A stretch of DNA of 64,000 nt from Bacteroidota bacterium. GTDB lineage: Bacteria > Bacteroidota > Bacteroidia > Chitinophagales > Chitinophagaceae. The translations under genes and the position numbers were made by a program. The DNA lies in the NCBI GenBank assembly GCA_023386555.1, contig JAEWJK010000005.1, positions 279,541 through 343,540 of the forward strand. The letters are read 5' to 3'. This document shows positions 43,378-50,837 of the stretch, one piece after another. Within the stretch, counting starts at the first letter, position 1; each line of letters starts with the position of its first letter. The notes beneath the pieces were generated by a model that was not told the origin of the DNA, searched no databases, and saw only the letters and a list, made by a program, of their open reading frames with translations.

Positions 43378-44230
43378 GCTGTTCAAAATTTATCGAAGGC
43401 CCAGAACTTATATTGCCTTTGCTGCCATTACAGCAATGATCGGCATTATACAATTAGGCTTGAAGGTAGATGGTAAAGCTTACATGGAATTTGCAATGGC
43501 AGACCTTGCCACAAGTTTTTCTTTCGATGGAAATTTACTGAATGGTTATTTTGTTTGTTTCATCTTGCTAAATCTTCTGTTGGTACATATTCCATTATTG
43601 ATAGCATTAATAGCTGCAGATATGATCTCGGGTGAAGCCAATATGGGAACATTAAGGTTATTATTGACAAAACCTATCAGTAGAACAGAGTTTGTGTTGG
43701 CAAAATTTATTGCGGCAACAATTTATACTTTATCATTATTGATATGGCTTGCTATTCTTGCATTATTTGTTAGCATGTTTGTTTTTGGTACGGATGATAT
43801 GTTTGTAATGAAGAATTATTATGCCGTGCAAATAGCAGAAGACGATGTGTTCTGGAGATATACCTATGCATTTGGTTTCGCAGCACTGGCAATGACAACT
43901 GTAGCAGCACTTGGTTTTTTCTTGTCAATATTTGCTGAGAATTCTATTGGTCCTATCGTGGCAACGATCAGTGTGATCATTGTTACAACGATACTCAGTA
44001 CCATGAGTATTCCTTTATTTGATACCATCAAGCCATATTTGTTTACCACTCACATGGTTACATGGAAAGAGTTCTTTGATGAAAAAGTGGATCTGAACAA
44101 TGTGGCCATCAAAGGAAGTATTCAAAACCCTGACAGGATCATTAATTCTGTAATAGTTTTATCAATTCATATTGTAGCTTTTGTGGCAGCAAGCATCTGG
44201 ATATTTAAAAAGAAGGATGTGCTAAGTTAA
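43355..44230 (+). CDS. ABC transporter permease (ABC-2 type)
   Basis: 291 residues with six predicted transmembrane segments: one near 17-35, then LLNLLLVHIPLLIALIAADMISGEANMGTLRLLLTKPISRTEFVLAKF, the ABC-2 pattern of a long loop with GTLRLLLTKPISR that docks on the ATPase, and four more to the end. Starts within the ATPase gene. The secreted LolA-like protein follows closely. Confidence 0.85.
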   Translation: MWKLLQIELFKIYRRPRTYIAFAAITAMIGIIQLGLKVDGKAYMEFAMADLATSFSFDGNLLNGYFVCFILLNLLLVHIPLLIALIAADMISGEANMGTLRLLLTKPISRTEFVLAKFIAATIYTLSLLIWLAILALFVSMFVFGTDDMFVMKNYYAVQIAEDDVFWRYTYAFGFAALAMTTVAALGFFLSIFAENSIGPIVATISVIIVTTILSTMSIPLFDTIKPYLFTTHMVTWKEFFDEKVDLNNVAIKGSIQNPDRIINSVIVLSIHIVAFVAASIWIFKKKDVLS

Positions 44231-44284
44231 TGAATGGTGAATTTGCAGAAGCTTATAACCTTGTTGAAGTTAATTTGTGATATC

Positions 44285-44986
44285 ATGAAAAATGTTTCCC
44301 GACTTTTTTTGGTTTTGCTTGCAACTTGCAGCTTACAGCTTACAGCTTTAGCCCAGGATATGATGCCTTTAATAAAGAAAGTGAAAGCAAAGCTTGATCT
44401 TGTTAATGATTATACCGCTTCCGGATCGATGAAAACAGATGTTGCTTTTATTAAAGCACCGATAGGGAAAGTCACAGTGTACTATAAAAAGCCAGCTAAG
44501 TTTAAGCTTAAGAAAGATGGCGGCATTTCAATCTTACCAAAAGGTGGTATATCCGTGAATATGAGTAATGTGCTTTCTGAGAAAGATTTTATGGCACTAA
44601 GTGCAGGTAAACAAATGGTGGGAAGCTTTATGACTACTGTTGTGAAGCTCATTCCAACTTCAGAAAGCAGTGATATTATTCTTTCAACACTATATATCGA
44701 CGAAACAGATAATGTAATTCGTAAAGCAGTTACCACAACAAAAGAGAATGGTACTTATGAAATAGAAATGAGTTATGGTAAATACCTTGCTTACGGTTTA
44801 CCAAGTAAAATGACCTTTAGTTTTAATACTAAAGATTATAAGTTGCCAAAAGGTATAACAATGGATTTTGGTGAAGAAGATCGTAAAACGAAAGATGCAG
44901 CGAAGAATAAAAAGGGTAAGGTAGAGATCACCTATTCTTCTTACACGATTAACAAAGGTGTCAGCGATGCTGTTTTTTCGAATTAA
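44285..44986 (+). CDS. Secreted LolA-like protein
   Basis: 233 residues from ATG 44285; the longer frame from 44234 lacks a signal-like start. Signal peptide MKNVSRLFLVLLATCSLQL, cleaved after TALA. The body resembles the LolA/outer-membrane lipoprotein-sorting fold: an extended beta sheet with KVTVYYKKPAKFKLKK, TLYIDETDNVIRKAVTTTKENGTYEIEMSYGKY, GLPSKMTFSF. It follows an ABC-2 transporter pair, which may concern the same process. The signal peptide is encoded by a seven-base tandem repeat (44317-44351). Confidence 0.65.
   Translation: MKNVSRLFLVLLATCSLQLTALAQDMMPLIKKVKAKLDLVNDYTASGSMKTDVAFIKAPIGKVTVYYKKPAKFKLKKDGGISILPKGGISVNMSNVLSEKDFMALSAGKQMVGSFMTTVVKLIPTSESSDIILSTLYIDETDNVIRKAVTTTKENGTYEIEMSYGKYLAYGLPSKMTFSFNTKDYKLPKGITMDFGEEDRKTKDAAKNKKGKVEITYSSYTINKGVSDAVFSN
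44317..44351 (+). repeat. Heptanucleotide tandem repeat inside a coding region
   Basis: Five units GCTTGCA, ACTTGCA, GCTTACA, GCTTACA, GCTTTAG encode part of the signal peptide. Gain or loss of one unit would shift the frame. Confidence 0.65.
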
Positions 44987-44988
44987 TA

Positions 44989-45108
44989 GAACGCAGATTA
45001 CGCTGATAAAGCAGATCAACACAGATCAGATCGTTCTTGGAGTAGCTCAATTCTTAGTTAACTAGACTTAATTAGCGATCATACTAATAATCCGTGTCAT
45101 CAGCGTTC
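44989..45108. repeat. Small element with imperfect terminal inverted repeats
   Basis: Left end GAACGCAGATTACGCTGAT (44989-45007) and the reverse complement of 45088-45108, GAACGCTGATGACACGGAT, match at most positions. It fills the gap between the convergent LolA-like gene and pdxA. A cryptic MITE or repeat remnant; no ORF. Confidence 0.5.
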
Positions 45109-45112
45109 CGTC

Positions 45113-46216
45113 CTAACTCACTCCTTCACTATCCTCAATCTTTTCATCTTCCACATTAGCCAGCATTCGTTGACTCATTTTCTTCATCGGATTTTGCCTT
45201 GCTTCCGCATAACCCATTCTTCTTCTTAAAATATCAATGGCTTCAAATGTTGCTGCTAAGAAAGAAGTAGCATCTGCTTTTCCTTTGCCTGCAATATCAA
45301 ATGCAGTTCCATGATCAGGGCTTGTTCTTACAGCCGGAATTCCTGCAGTATAATTCACACCTTCTCCTGCAGCCAAGGATTTAAATGGAATTAATCCCTG
45401 GTCATGATACATTGCCAGCACTGCATCAAATTTTTCATATTGTCCTCTTGCAAAAAATGCATCAGCACTATATGGACCGAACACTAAAAGATTATTTTGT
45501 TTTGCTTCTTTAATGGTATTTGCAATGATGGATTGTTCTTCATTACCGATCAAACCTTCATCACCAGCATGAGGATTTAATCCAAGTACAGCGATCTTAG
45601 GACGATCAACACCAAAGTCTTTTTGCAAACTAGTGTTTATGATCTTTAGTTTTGAAACGATCGCATCTCTTGTAATAGCACCGGCAACATCTTTTATTGG
45701 GAGGTGTTCAGTCACCAAACCAATACGCATATTATCTGCAACCATCAGCATTGCTACATCATTCACACCAAACACAGCTTTTAAATACGGTGTATGACCA
45801 CTATAGCTGAATTCTTCACTCTGAATATTCTTTTTATGAATTGGAGCAGTAACCAATCCATGAATCCCACCTTCTTTTAATGCGAGAACAGCCTGCTTCA
45901 AAGAAAGTAAAGCATACTTTCCTCCTATATCATTCAATTGTCCTGGAGTGATCTGAACTTCCTCTTCCCAACAGTTGAACAAATTCACCTGCTTTGGATT
46001 TACCTGCTTCAGATCTTTTATACTGTTATAGCTGAAGTTCACTTCCGGCATCGACTTCCGATAAAAATTGATACTCTTATTGCTGGCAAACACAACAGGT
46101 GTACACATATCCAGTAACCTGGCATCATTCAATGTTTTAATAACCAGTTCAAGACCAATTCCATTCAGATCGCCGGAAGTAAAACCAATTACCGGTTTTT
46201 GTAGCTCAACATTCAT
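45113..46216 (-). CDS. pdxA: 4-hydroxythreonine-4-phosphate dehydrogenase
   Basis: NAD-dependent step of the DXP-dependent pyridoxal phosphate pathway. 367 residues from the ATG at 46214-46216 (MNVELQKPVIGFTSGDLNGIGLELVIK); an ATG 14 codons upstream is possible. GDLNGIGLE, LVTAPIHKKNI, SGHTPYLKAVFGV, GLVTEHLPIKDV, LGLNPHAGDEGLIGNEE, GPYSADAFFARGQYEKFDAVLAMYHDQGLIPFKSLAAGEGVNYTAGIPAVRTSPDHGTAFDIAGK are family features including the metal-binding histidines. It is divergent from rsmA with about 100 bases between. Confidence 0.95.
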   Translation of the reverse strand: MNVELQKPVIGFTSGDLNGIGLELVIKTLNDARLLDMCTPVVFASNKSINFYRKSMPEVNFSYNSIKDLKQVNPKQVNLFNCWEEEVQITPGQLNDIGGKYALLSLKQAVLALKEGGIHGLVTAPIHKKNIQSEEFSYSGHTPYLKAVFGVNDVAMLMVADNMRIGLVTEHLPIKDVAGAITRDAIVSKLKIINTSLQKDFGVDRPKIAVLGLNPHAGDEGLIGNEEQSIIANTIKEAKQNNLLVFGPYSADAFFARGQYEKFDAVLAMYHDQGLIPFKSLAAGEGVNYTAGIPAVRTSPDHGTAFDIAGKGKADATSFLAATFEAIDILRRRMGYAEARQNPMKKMSQRMLANVEDEKIEDSEGVS

Positions 46217-46304
46217 GTGTAACAATTGAACTTCAAATGTAACGAATCCTGCATCCAAATGAGTTTGGCAATTTCAAATAACAAATTGCTCTTACACCAA
46301 TCCA

Positions 46305-46312
46305 CTACATTT
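46305..46312 (+). promoter_or_regulatory. Candidate -7 promoter box just before rsmA
   Basis: TACATTTG, fitting TAnnTTTG, ends seven bases before the GTG start. If real, the transcript would begin at or next to the start codon, making it leaderless. Confidence 0.35.
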
Positions 46313-46319
46313 GCAAACT

Positions 46320-47075
46320 GTGCAGTACACTTTAAAAAAATCTTTAGGTCAGCATTTTTTGAAGGATGAGAATATCATCCGGCAAATCGTGGATGCATTA
46401 GGTGAATATCAATTCACAAGGTTGGTAGAAGTTGGTCCTGGTGGTGGAGCACTCACAAAGCATTTGCTTCAGATTGCTGATGTTGATTTCAAAGCCGTGG
46501 AACTGGATGATGAAAAGGTTCAGTTTCTTGAATTAACCTATCCTTCTATCAAAGGAAAAATAATCCATAAAGATTTTCTTGAGATTGATCCACCTTTTGA
46601 AGAACCATTTATTGTGATTGGGAATTTTCCGTATAACATTTCTACACAGATCGTTTTTAAAGTATTGGAATGGAAGGACAAAGTTCCGGTGATGATTGGT
46701 ATGTTTCAGAAAGAAGTAGCCATGCGTATTGCATCAAAACCTGGCAGCAAAGTGTATGGTATTATGAGTGTGCTGGTGCAGGTTTTTTATGAAGTGGAAT
46801 ATTTGTTTGATGTGCCGCAGGATTCTTTCAACCCACCACCAAAAGTTATGAGTGGTGTTATAAAATTCATCCGGAAAGAAACAACTGTTGATTTTAAAGA
46901 TGAACGATCATTATTCAGTCTGGTAAAAATGGCTTTCAATCAACGAAGAAAAACACTTCGCAATGCAACAAGAAGTTTGTTTGATGAGTCTGTATTAAAT
47001 GATGACATCTTTAATAAAAGAGCTGAGCAATTAAGCATAGAAGATTTTGCAGCGTTAACCTATAGAATGAAATGA
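46320..47075 (+). CDS. rsmA: 16S rRNA dimethyladenosine transferase RsmA (KsgA)
   Basis: Dimethylates A1518/A1519 of 16S rRNA. About 251 residues. No ATG precedes the conserved start: the frame is open only from a TGA near 46260, and the first usable codons are TTG 46311 and GTG 46320; GTG gives MQYTLKKSLGQHFLKDE, the usual opening. Motifs: LVEVGPGGGALT (SAM), VELDDEK, IHKDFLEI, VIGNFPYNIST (NxPY-type, catalytic), NPPPKVMSGVIK. A -7 box TACATTTG (46305-46312) lies directly before it. Overlaps the next gene by four bases. Confidence 0.93.
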   Translation: MQYTLKKSLGQHFLKDENIIRQIVDALGEYQFTRLVEVGPGGGALTKHLLQIADVDFKAVELDDEKVQFLELTYPSIKGKIIHKDFLEIDPPFEEPFIVIGNFPYNISTQIVFKVLEWKDKVPVMIGMFQKEVAMRIASKPGSKVYGIMSVLVQVFYEVEYLFDVPQDSFNPPPKVMSGVIKFIRKETTVDFKDERSLFSLVKMAFNQRRKTLRNATRSLFDESVLNDDIFNKRAEQLSIEDFAALTYRMK

Positions 47076-48001
47076 AGACGGCTATCATTACAGCAAATGC
47101 ACATGAATACTTATCTGATCAACTACAAGAAGCTGGCTGGGGTGTAATGAAGTTCCCGGATGTGACTTATGATGAACTATCACAGATCATTCATGAAGCA
47201 CATGGCCTGGTGGTTACTACAAGATTGAAGATTGATAAGCCACTTTTAGATAAAGCAGTTAATCTTAAATGGATTGGCAGACTGGGTAGCGGACTTGAAC
47301 TGATAGATGTTGTTTACGCTGAATCAAAAGGCATTAAATGTTTCAGTTCACCAGAAGGAAATCGTAATGCTGTTGCTGAACACACATTGGGCTTGTTGTT
47401 AAATCTCATGAACAGAATTAACCTTAGCTTCTCTGAAGTACAGCAGGGAAAATGGTTAAGAGATGAGAATAGAGGTGATGAACTTTCAGGGAAAACAGTT
47501 GGCATAATCGGTTATGGAAATACCGGGTCAGCATTTGCTAAACTGCTTTCATCATTTGATGTTACTGTGCTTGCCCATGACAAATACAAAGATGGATTTG
47601 CACAAGATCATGTAAGGGAAGCTACACTTGAACAAATTCAGAAATATGCAGATGTAATCAGTCTTCATCTTCCTTTAACTGAGGAAACTCTTTATTATGC
47701 CAACCAATCTTTTTTTGAAGGACTTCAAATGAAACCATATTTCCTGAATGCATCAAGAGGGAAGATAACAGATACATCAGCACTTATTAAAGCCTTACAA
47801 TCCAATAAAATAAAAGCTGCCGGTATTGATGTTCTGGAAAATGAAAAGCTGACCACGTTAACTCATGAGCAAAACGAACAACTACACTGGCTTTGCAATC
47901 AACCTAATGTGATCATTACTCCTCATATTGCAGGTTATAGTCATGAAGCATTCGAAAAAATGGCTATAGTGCTGTTTGCCAAGATTAAAACTGAGCTGTA
48001 A
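47072..48001 (+). CDS. D-isomer 2-hydroxyacid dehydrogenase (SerA-like)
   Basis: 309 residues. NAD-binding Rossmann motif GKTVGIIGYGNTGSAFAKLL near 140-160; conserved R in ASRGKITDTSAL, E in GIDVLENEKL, and H in ITPHIAGYSHEA make up the catalytic set of 3-phosphoglycerate dehydrogenase relatives. It lacks the C-terminal ACT domain. Four-base overlap with rsmA. Substrate by family only. Confidence 0.85.
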   Translation: MKTAIITANAHEYLSDQLQEAGWGVMKFPDVTYDELSQIIHEAHGLVVTTRLKIDKPLLDKAVNLKWIGRLGSGLELIDVVYAESKGIKCFSSPEGNRNAVAEHTLGLLLNLMNRINLSFSEVQQGKWLRDENRGDELSGKTVGIIGYGNTGSAFAKLLSSFDVTVLAHDKYKDGFAQDHVREATLEQIQKYADVISLHLPLTEETLYYANQSFFEGLQMKPYFLNASRGKITDTSALIKALQSNKIKAAGIDVLENEKLTTLTHEQNEQLHWLCNQPNVIITPHIAGYSHEAFEKMAIVLFAKIKTEL

Positions 48002-48101
48002 GCTTGGTTTGACAGATGAATTTTGTACATTTGTTTATATGCAACGCTGCAAATCAAATTGTGGCGTTGTATTTTTTTTGTGTCATGTAAACGATAATTA
48101 T

Positions 48102-48575
48102 ATGAGTGAAGTAATGTACGTAACCAAAGAAACCCTTGAAAAAATGAGGGATGAGTTGCAGAAGATGAAGACAGTAGACCGTCCTGCAGCTTCAAAAGCT
48201 ATTGCTGAGGCAAGAGAAAAAGGAGACCTGAAAGAAAATGCTGAATACGATGCTGCTAAAGAAGCCCAGGGAATGCTTGAAGCAAAAATTGCCCAGTTAG
48301 AAGGTTACCTGGCTTCTGCAAGAATTGTAGATACTAGTTCTATAGATACAAGTAAAGTTTCTATTCTTACCAAAGTAACCATTACAAATGTGGCTACTAA
48401 AAAAACAGTTACTTACCAGATCGTAGGTGAGAAAGAGGCTGATCTTAAGGCTGGGAAAATTTCTGTGAACTCTCCTATAGGGAAAGGCTTATTAGGTAAG
48501 ACAGTTGGTGAAGTAGCAGAAGTACAAGCTCCAACAGGTACAATTAAATTCAAAGTAGAAAATATCGCTATTTAA
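48102..48575 (+). CDS. greA: Transcript cleavage factor GreA
   Basis: 157 residues, ATG 48102. Long N-terminal coiled coil with MYVTKETLEKMRDELQKMK, AIAEAREKGDLKENAEYDAAKEAQGM (containing the acidic tip residues D and E that enter the polymerase channel), and a C-terminal FKBP-like domain with YQIVGEKEADLKAGKISVNSPIGKGLLGKTVGEVAEV. It rescues backtracked RNA polymerase. Frames beginning further upstream (47976) are not credible. A GNRA-loop terminator follows. Confidence 0.95.
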   Translation: MSEVMYVTKETLEKMRDELQKMKTVDRPAASKAIAEAREKGDLKENAEYDAAKEAQGMLEAKIAQLEGYLASARIVDTSSIDTSKVSILTKVTITNVATKKTVTYQIVGEKEADLKAGKISVNSPIGKGLLGKTVGEVAEVQAPTGTIKFKVENIAI

Positions 48576-48595
48576 GCTGTTTAATTTTATTCTGG

Positions 48596-48623
48596 AAGCA
48601 CTGGCGAAAGCCGGTGCTTTTTT
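48596..48623 (+). terminator. Terminator of greA
   Basis: AAGCACTGGC, loop GAAA, GCCGGTGCTT (one G-T pair), followed by T-run. Confidence 0.9.
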
Positions 48624-48685
48624 GTTGGTGTCTGTATAGCTTAAAGTATCTGGCACCTTTTATTAACTTCGTTCAAAGTATTGCA

Positions 48686-49081
48686 ATGACCATATTTTCA
48701 AAGATCATAAATGGAGAAATCCCTTCTTATAAAATTGCAGAAGACGATAAATTCTTTGCATTCCTGGATATATTTCCTTTTCAATATGGACATACATTGG
48801 TTATTCCTAAAATAGAAACAGATAAGATCTTCGATGTGCCGGATGATTATCTGTCAGGCATTCTCGTTTTTGCAAAACCTATCGCCAAAGCAATTGAAAA
48901 AGCTTTTCCTTGTAATCGTGTAAACATCATCACTGTCGGATTGGAAGTACCTCATGCACACATCCATCTTATTCCAACTACGAATACTGCCGATATGAGT
49001 CCTACAAAAGGAAAAATGAAATTGTCTGCTGAACAATTGCAGGAAGTACAACGTAAGATATTAGAAGCAATGAATGGGTAG
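48686..49081 (+). CDS. HIT-family nucleotide hydrolase
   Basis: 131 residues from ATG 48686. MTIFSKIINGEIPSYKI is the standard HIT opening, DIFPFQYGHTLVIPK follows, and the histidine triad is HAHIHLIP near residue 91. Likely hydrolyses adenosine monophosphoramidate-type nucleotides; cellular substrate not known. Single gene after greA. Confidence 0.93.
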   Translation: MTIFSKIINGEIPSYKIAEDDKFFAFLDIFPFQYGHTLVIPKIETDKIFDVPDDYLSGILVFAKPIAKAIEKAFPCNRVNIITVGLEVPHAHIHLIPTTNTADMSPTKGKMKLSAEQLQEVQRKILEAMNG

Positions 49082-49104
49082 CTAGCTTTTCCGCTCCGAT
49101 TAAT

Positions 49105-49129
49105 CTTCGCTTGCGTCGCACTCTTGTAC
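49105..49129 (-). repeat. Dispersed intergenic repeat, copy J (GCGACGC subfamily)
   Basis: On the minus strand GTACAAGAGTGCGACG then CAAGCGAAG, between the HIT gene and the flippase gene. Confidence 0.8.
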
Positions 49130-49223
49130 ACAAACAAACACATCAGCTTTTCCATCAACAAATAGTGGTACTGTACATAATCACCATCCATTTATATTTG
49201 TACAGTAACAACACATTCTCTCC

Positions 49224-50729
49224 TTGAGCGGAATCAGGAAATTAGCCGGGCAAACATTATGGTATGGTGTTCCAACCATTGCAACACGTTTTCTTGGTTA
49301 TGCCACTAATATTTTTCTATTTTGGTTGTACGAACCTGTTAGCACGGCTTTTATTACACAGGTATATGCTATCATTCCTTTTTTAAATATCCTTTTTACC
49401 TACGGACTTGAAACAAGCTATTTCCGTTTTATTCAGACAACAGATAAACAGAAATTGTACAATACATTGATGGTTTCAATTGTTTGTACAACAATTTTGT
49501 TTAGCGCTATATTTTATTTCTATGCACCACAAATAGCTGAAGCTGTAGAAATGAAAGAACATCCTGAGTATATCAGGTGGATTGCATGGATACTTTTGTT
49601 TGATACACTTGCAGTGCTTCCATTTGCTAAACTTCGTCAGGAAGGGAGACCAAAAAGATATGCATTCATAAAAGTGATCAGCATTCTGTTGAACATTGCT
49701 TTTATTATTTTCTTTATTGGCATTTTTCCAAACGTAATTGAGAAAGATCCGGATCATTTCATCAGTAACATTTACGATCCATCCATAGGAATTGGTTATT
49801 ACATCATCGCAAATATTATTGCCAGTGCAATCACTTTATTATTATTGATAAAAGAGTTTCGCTTTAAGTTTCAGTTTGATTCTGCTTTATGGAAAGCGGT
49901 GATGAAATATTCCTATCCACTTATCATCGTAGGCTTAGGTGGAATGGTCAACGAAATGCTCAGTCGGGTCATCTACTTACGAGTTGTTGATCTGCCAAGA
50001 GAAGAAGCACTTCGTCAACTGGGTATTTTCGGTGCCAATTACAAACTGGCTGTATTGATCACCATTTTCATCCAGGTTTTTCGCTTAGGGGCAGAACCTT
50101 TTTTCTTCAACCAGGCAAAAGAAAAGAATGCTCCATCAACTTATGCAAGAGTCATGAAGTTCTTTGTAATCGTTTGTTGTTTTATGTGGCTGGCGATCGT
50201 TACTAATCTTCCTATAATTAAATACATAGGATACGGTGAAAATGCTGAAGAATATGGACAAGGTTTAAAGATTATTCCAATCTTAGCTATGGCTAGTGTG
50301 CTATTAGGTATATACTATAATCTTACTGTTTGGTATAAACTCACCAATAAAACATTAACCGGAGCCTGGATCACACTGGCCGGAGCTGTAATAACAGTTG
50401 TATTAAACCTTTGGTGGATTCCGTTATTTGGCTACGTTGGCAGTGCATGGGCTACATTCTGTTGTTATGCTTTCATGATGTTGATTAGTTATGTACTGGG
50501 TCAGAAATATTATCCTATTCCTTATGCTTCAATAAAGCTTGTTGCATACATTTTACTATCTATAGGCCTATATCTTGTCTATTCAGGAATAAGAACTATT
50601 AATGATAGTGCCTGGTTTAGTATTATTATTTCAATTGTAATGCTTCTTCTCTTTGCAGTTATGATTTCTATAGGCGAAAAAAAGGAACTTCAAAACCTTC
50701 CATTCTTTCGAAAGAAAATCGTTCAATAA
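49224..50729 (+). CDS. Wzx/MATE-type polysaccharide flippase family protein
   Basis: 501 residues, starting at TTG 49224 (SGIRKLAGQTLWYGVPTIATRFLGYATNIFLFW), the typical beginning of this Bacteroidota family; no ATG fits. Fourteen or so transmembrane segments. It belongs to the MVF/polysaccharide transporter group moving lipid-linked oligosaccharides across the inner membrane. A -7-like box TATATTTG lies at 49193-49200. No glycosyltransferase genes around it. Confidence 0.8.
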   Translation: MSGIRKLAGQTLWYGVPTIATRFLGYATNIFLFWLYEPVSTAFITQVYAIIPFLNILFTYGLETSYFRFIQTTDKQKLYNTLMVSIVCTTILFSAIFYFYAPQIAEAVEMKEHPEYIRWIAWILLFDTLAVLPFAKLRQEGRPKRYAFIKVISILLNIAFIIFFIGIFPNVIEKDPDHFISNIYDPSIGIGYYIIANIIASAITLLLLIKEFRFKFQFDSALWKAVMKYSYPLIIVGLGGMVNEMLSRVIYLRVVDLPREEALRQLGIFGANYKLAVLITIFIQVFRLGAEPFFFNQAKEKNAPSTYARVMKFFVIVCCFMWLAIVTNLPIIKYIGYGENAEEYGQGLKIIPILAMASVLLGIYYNLTVWYKLTNKTLTGAWITLAGAVITVVLNLWWIPLFGYVGSAWATFCCYAFMMLISYVLGQKYYPIPYASIKLVAYILLSIGLYLVYSGIRTINDSAWFSIIISIVMLLLFAVMISIGEKKELQNLPFFRKKIVQ

Positions 50730-50837
50730 TGTATTGAGCAGTGCAATTTTGTATCTTCCACTTTAGCAGGCTTTAATATAATTCCCTCCATTGAAAGCAA
50801 TTGGTGCATTAATTGCTGTAAATAAATCATTTATACA

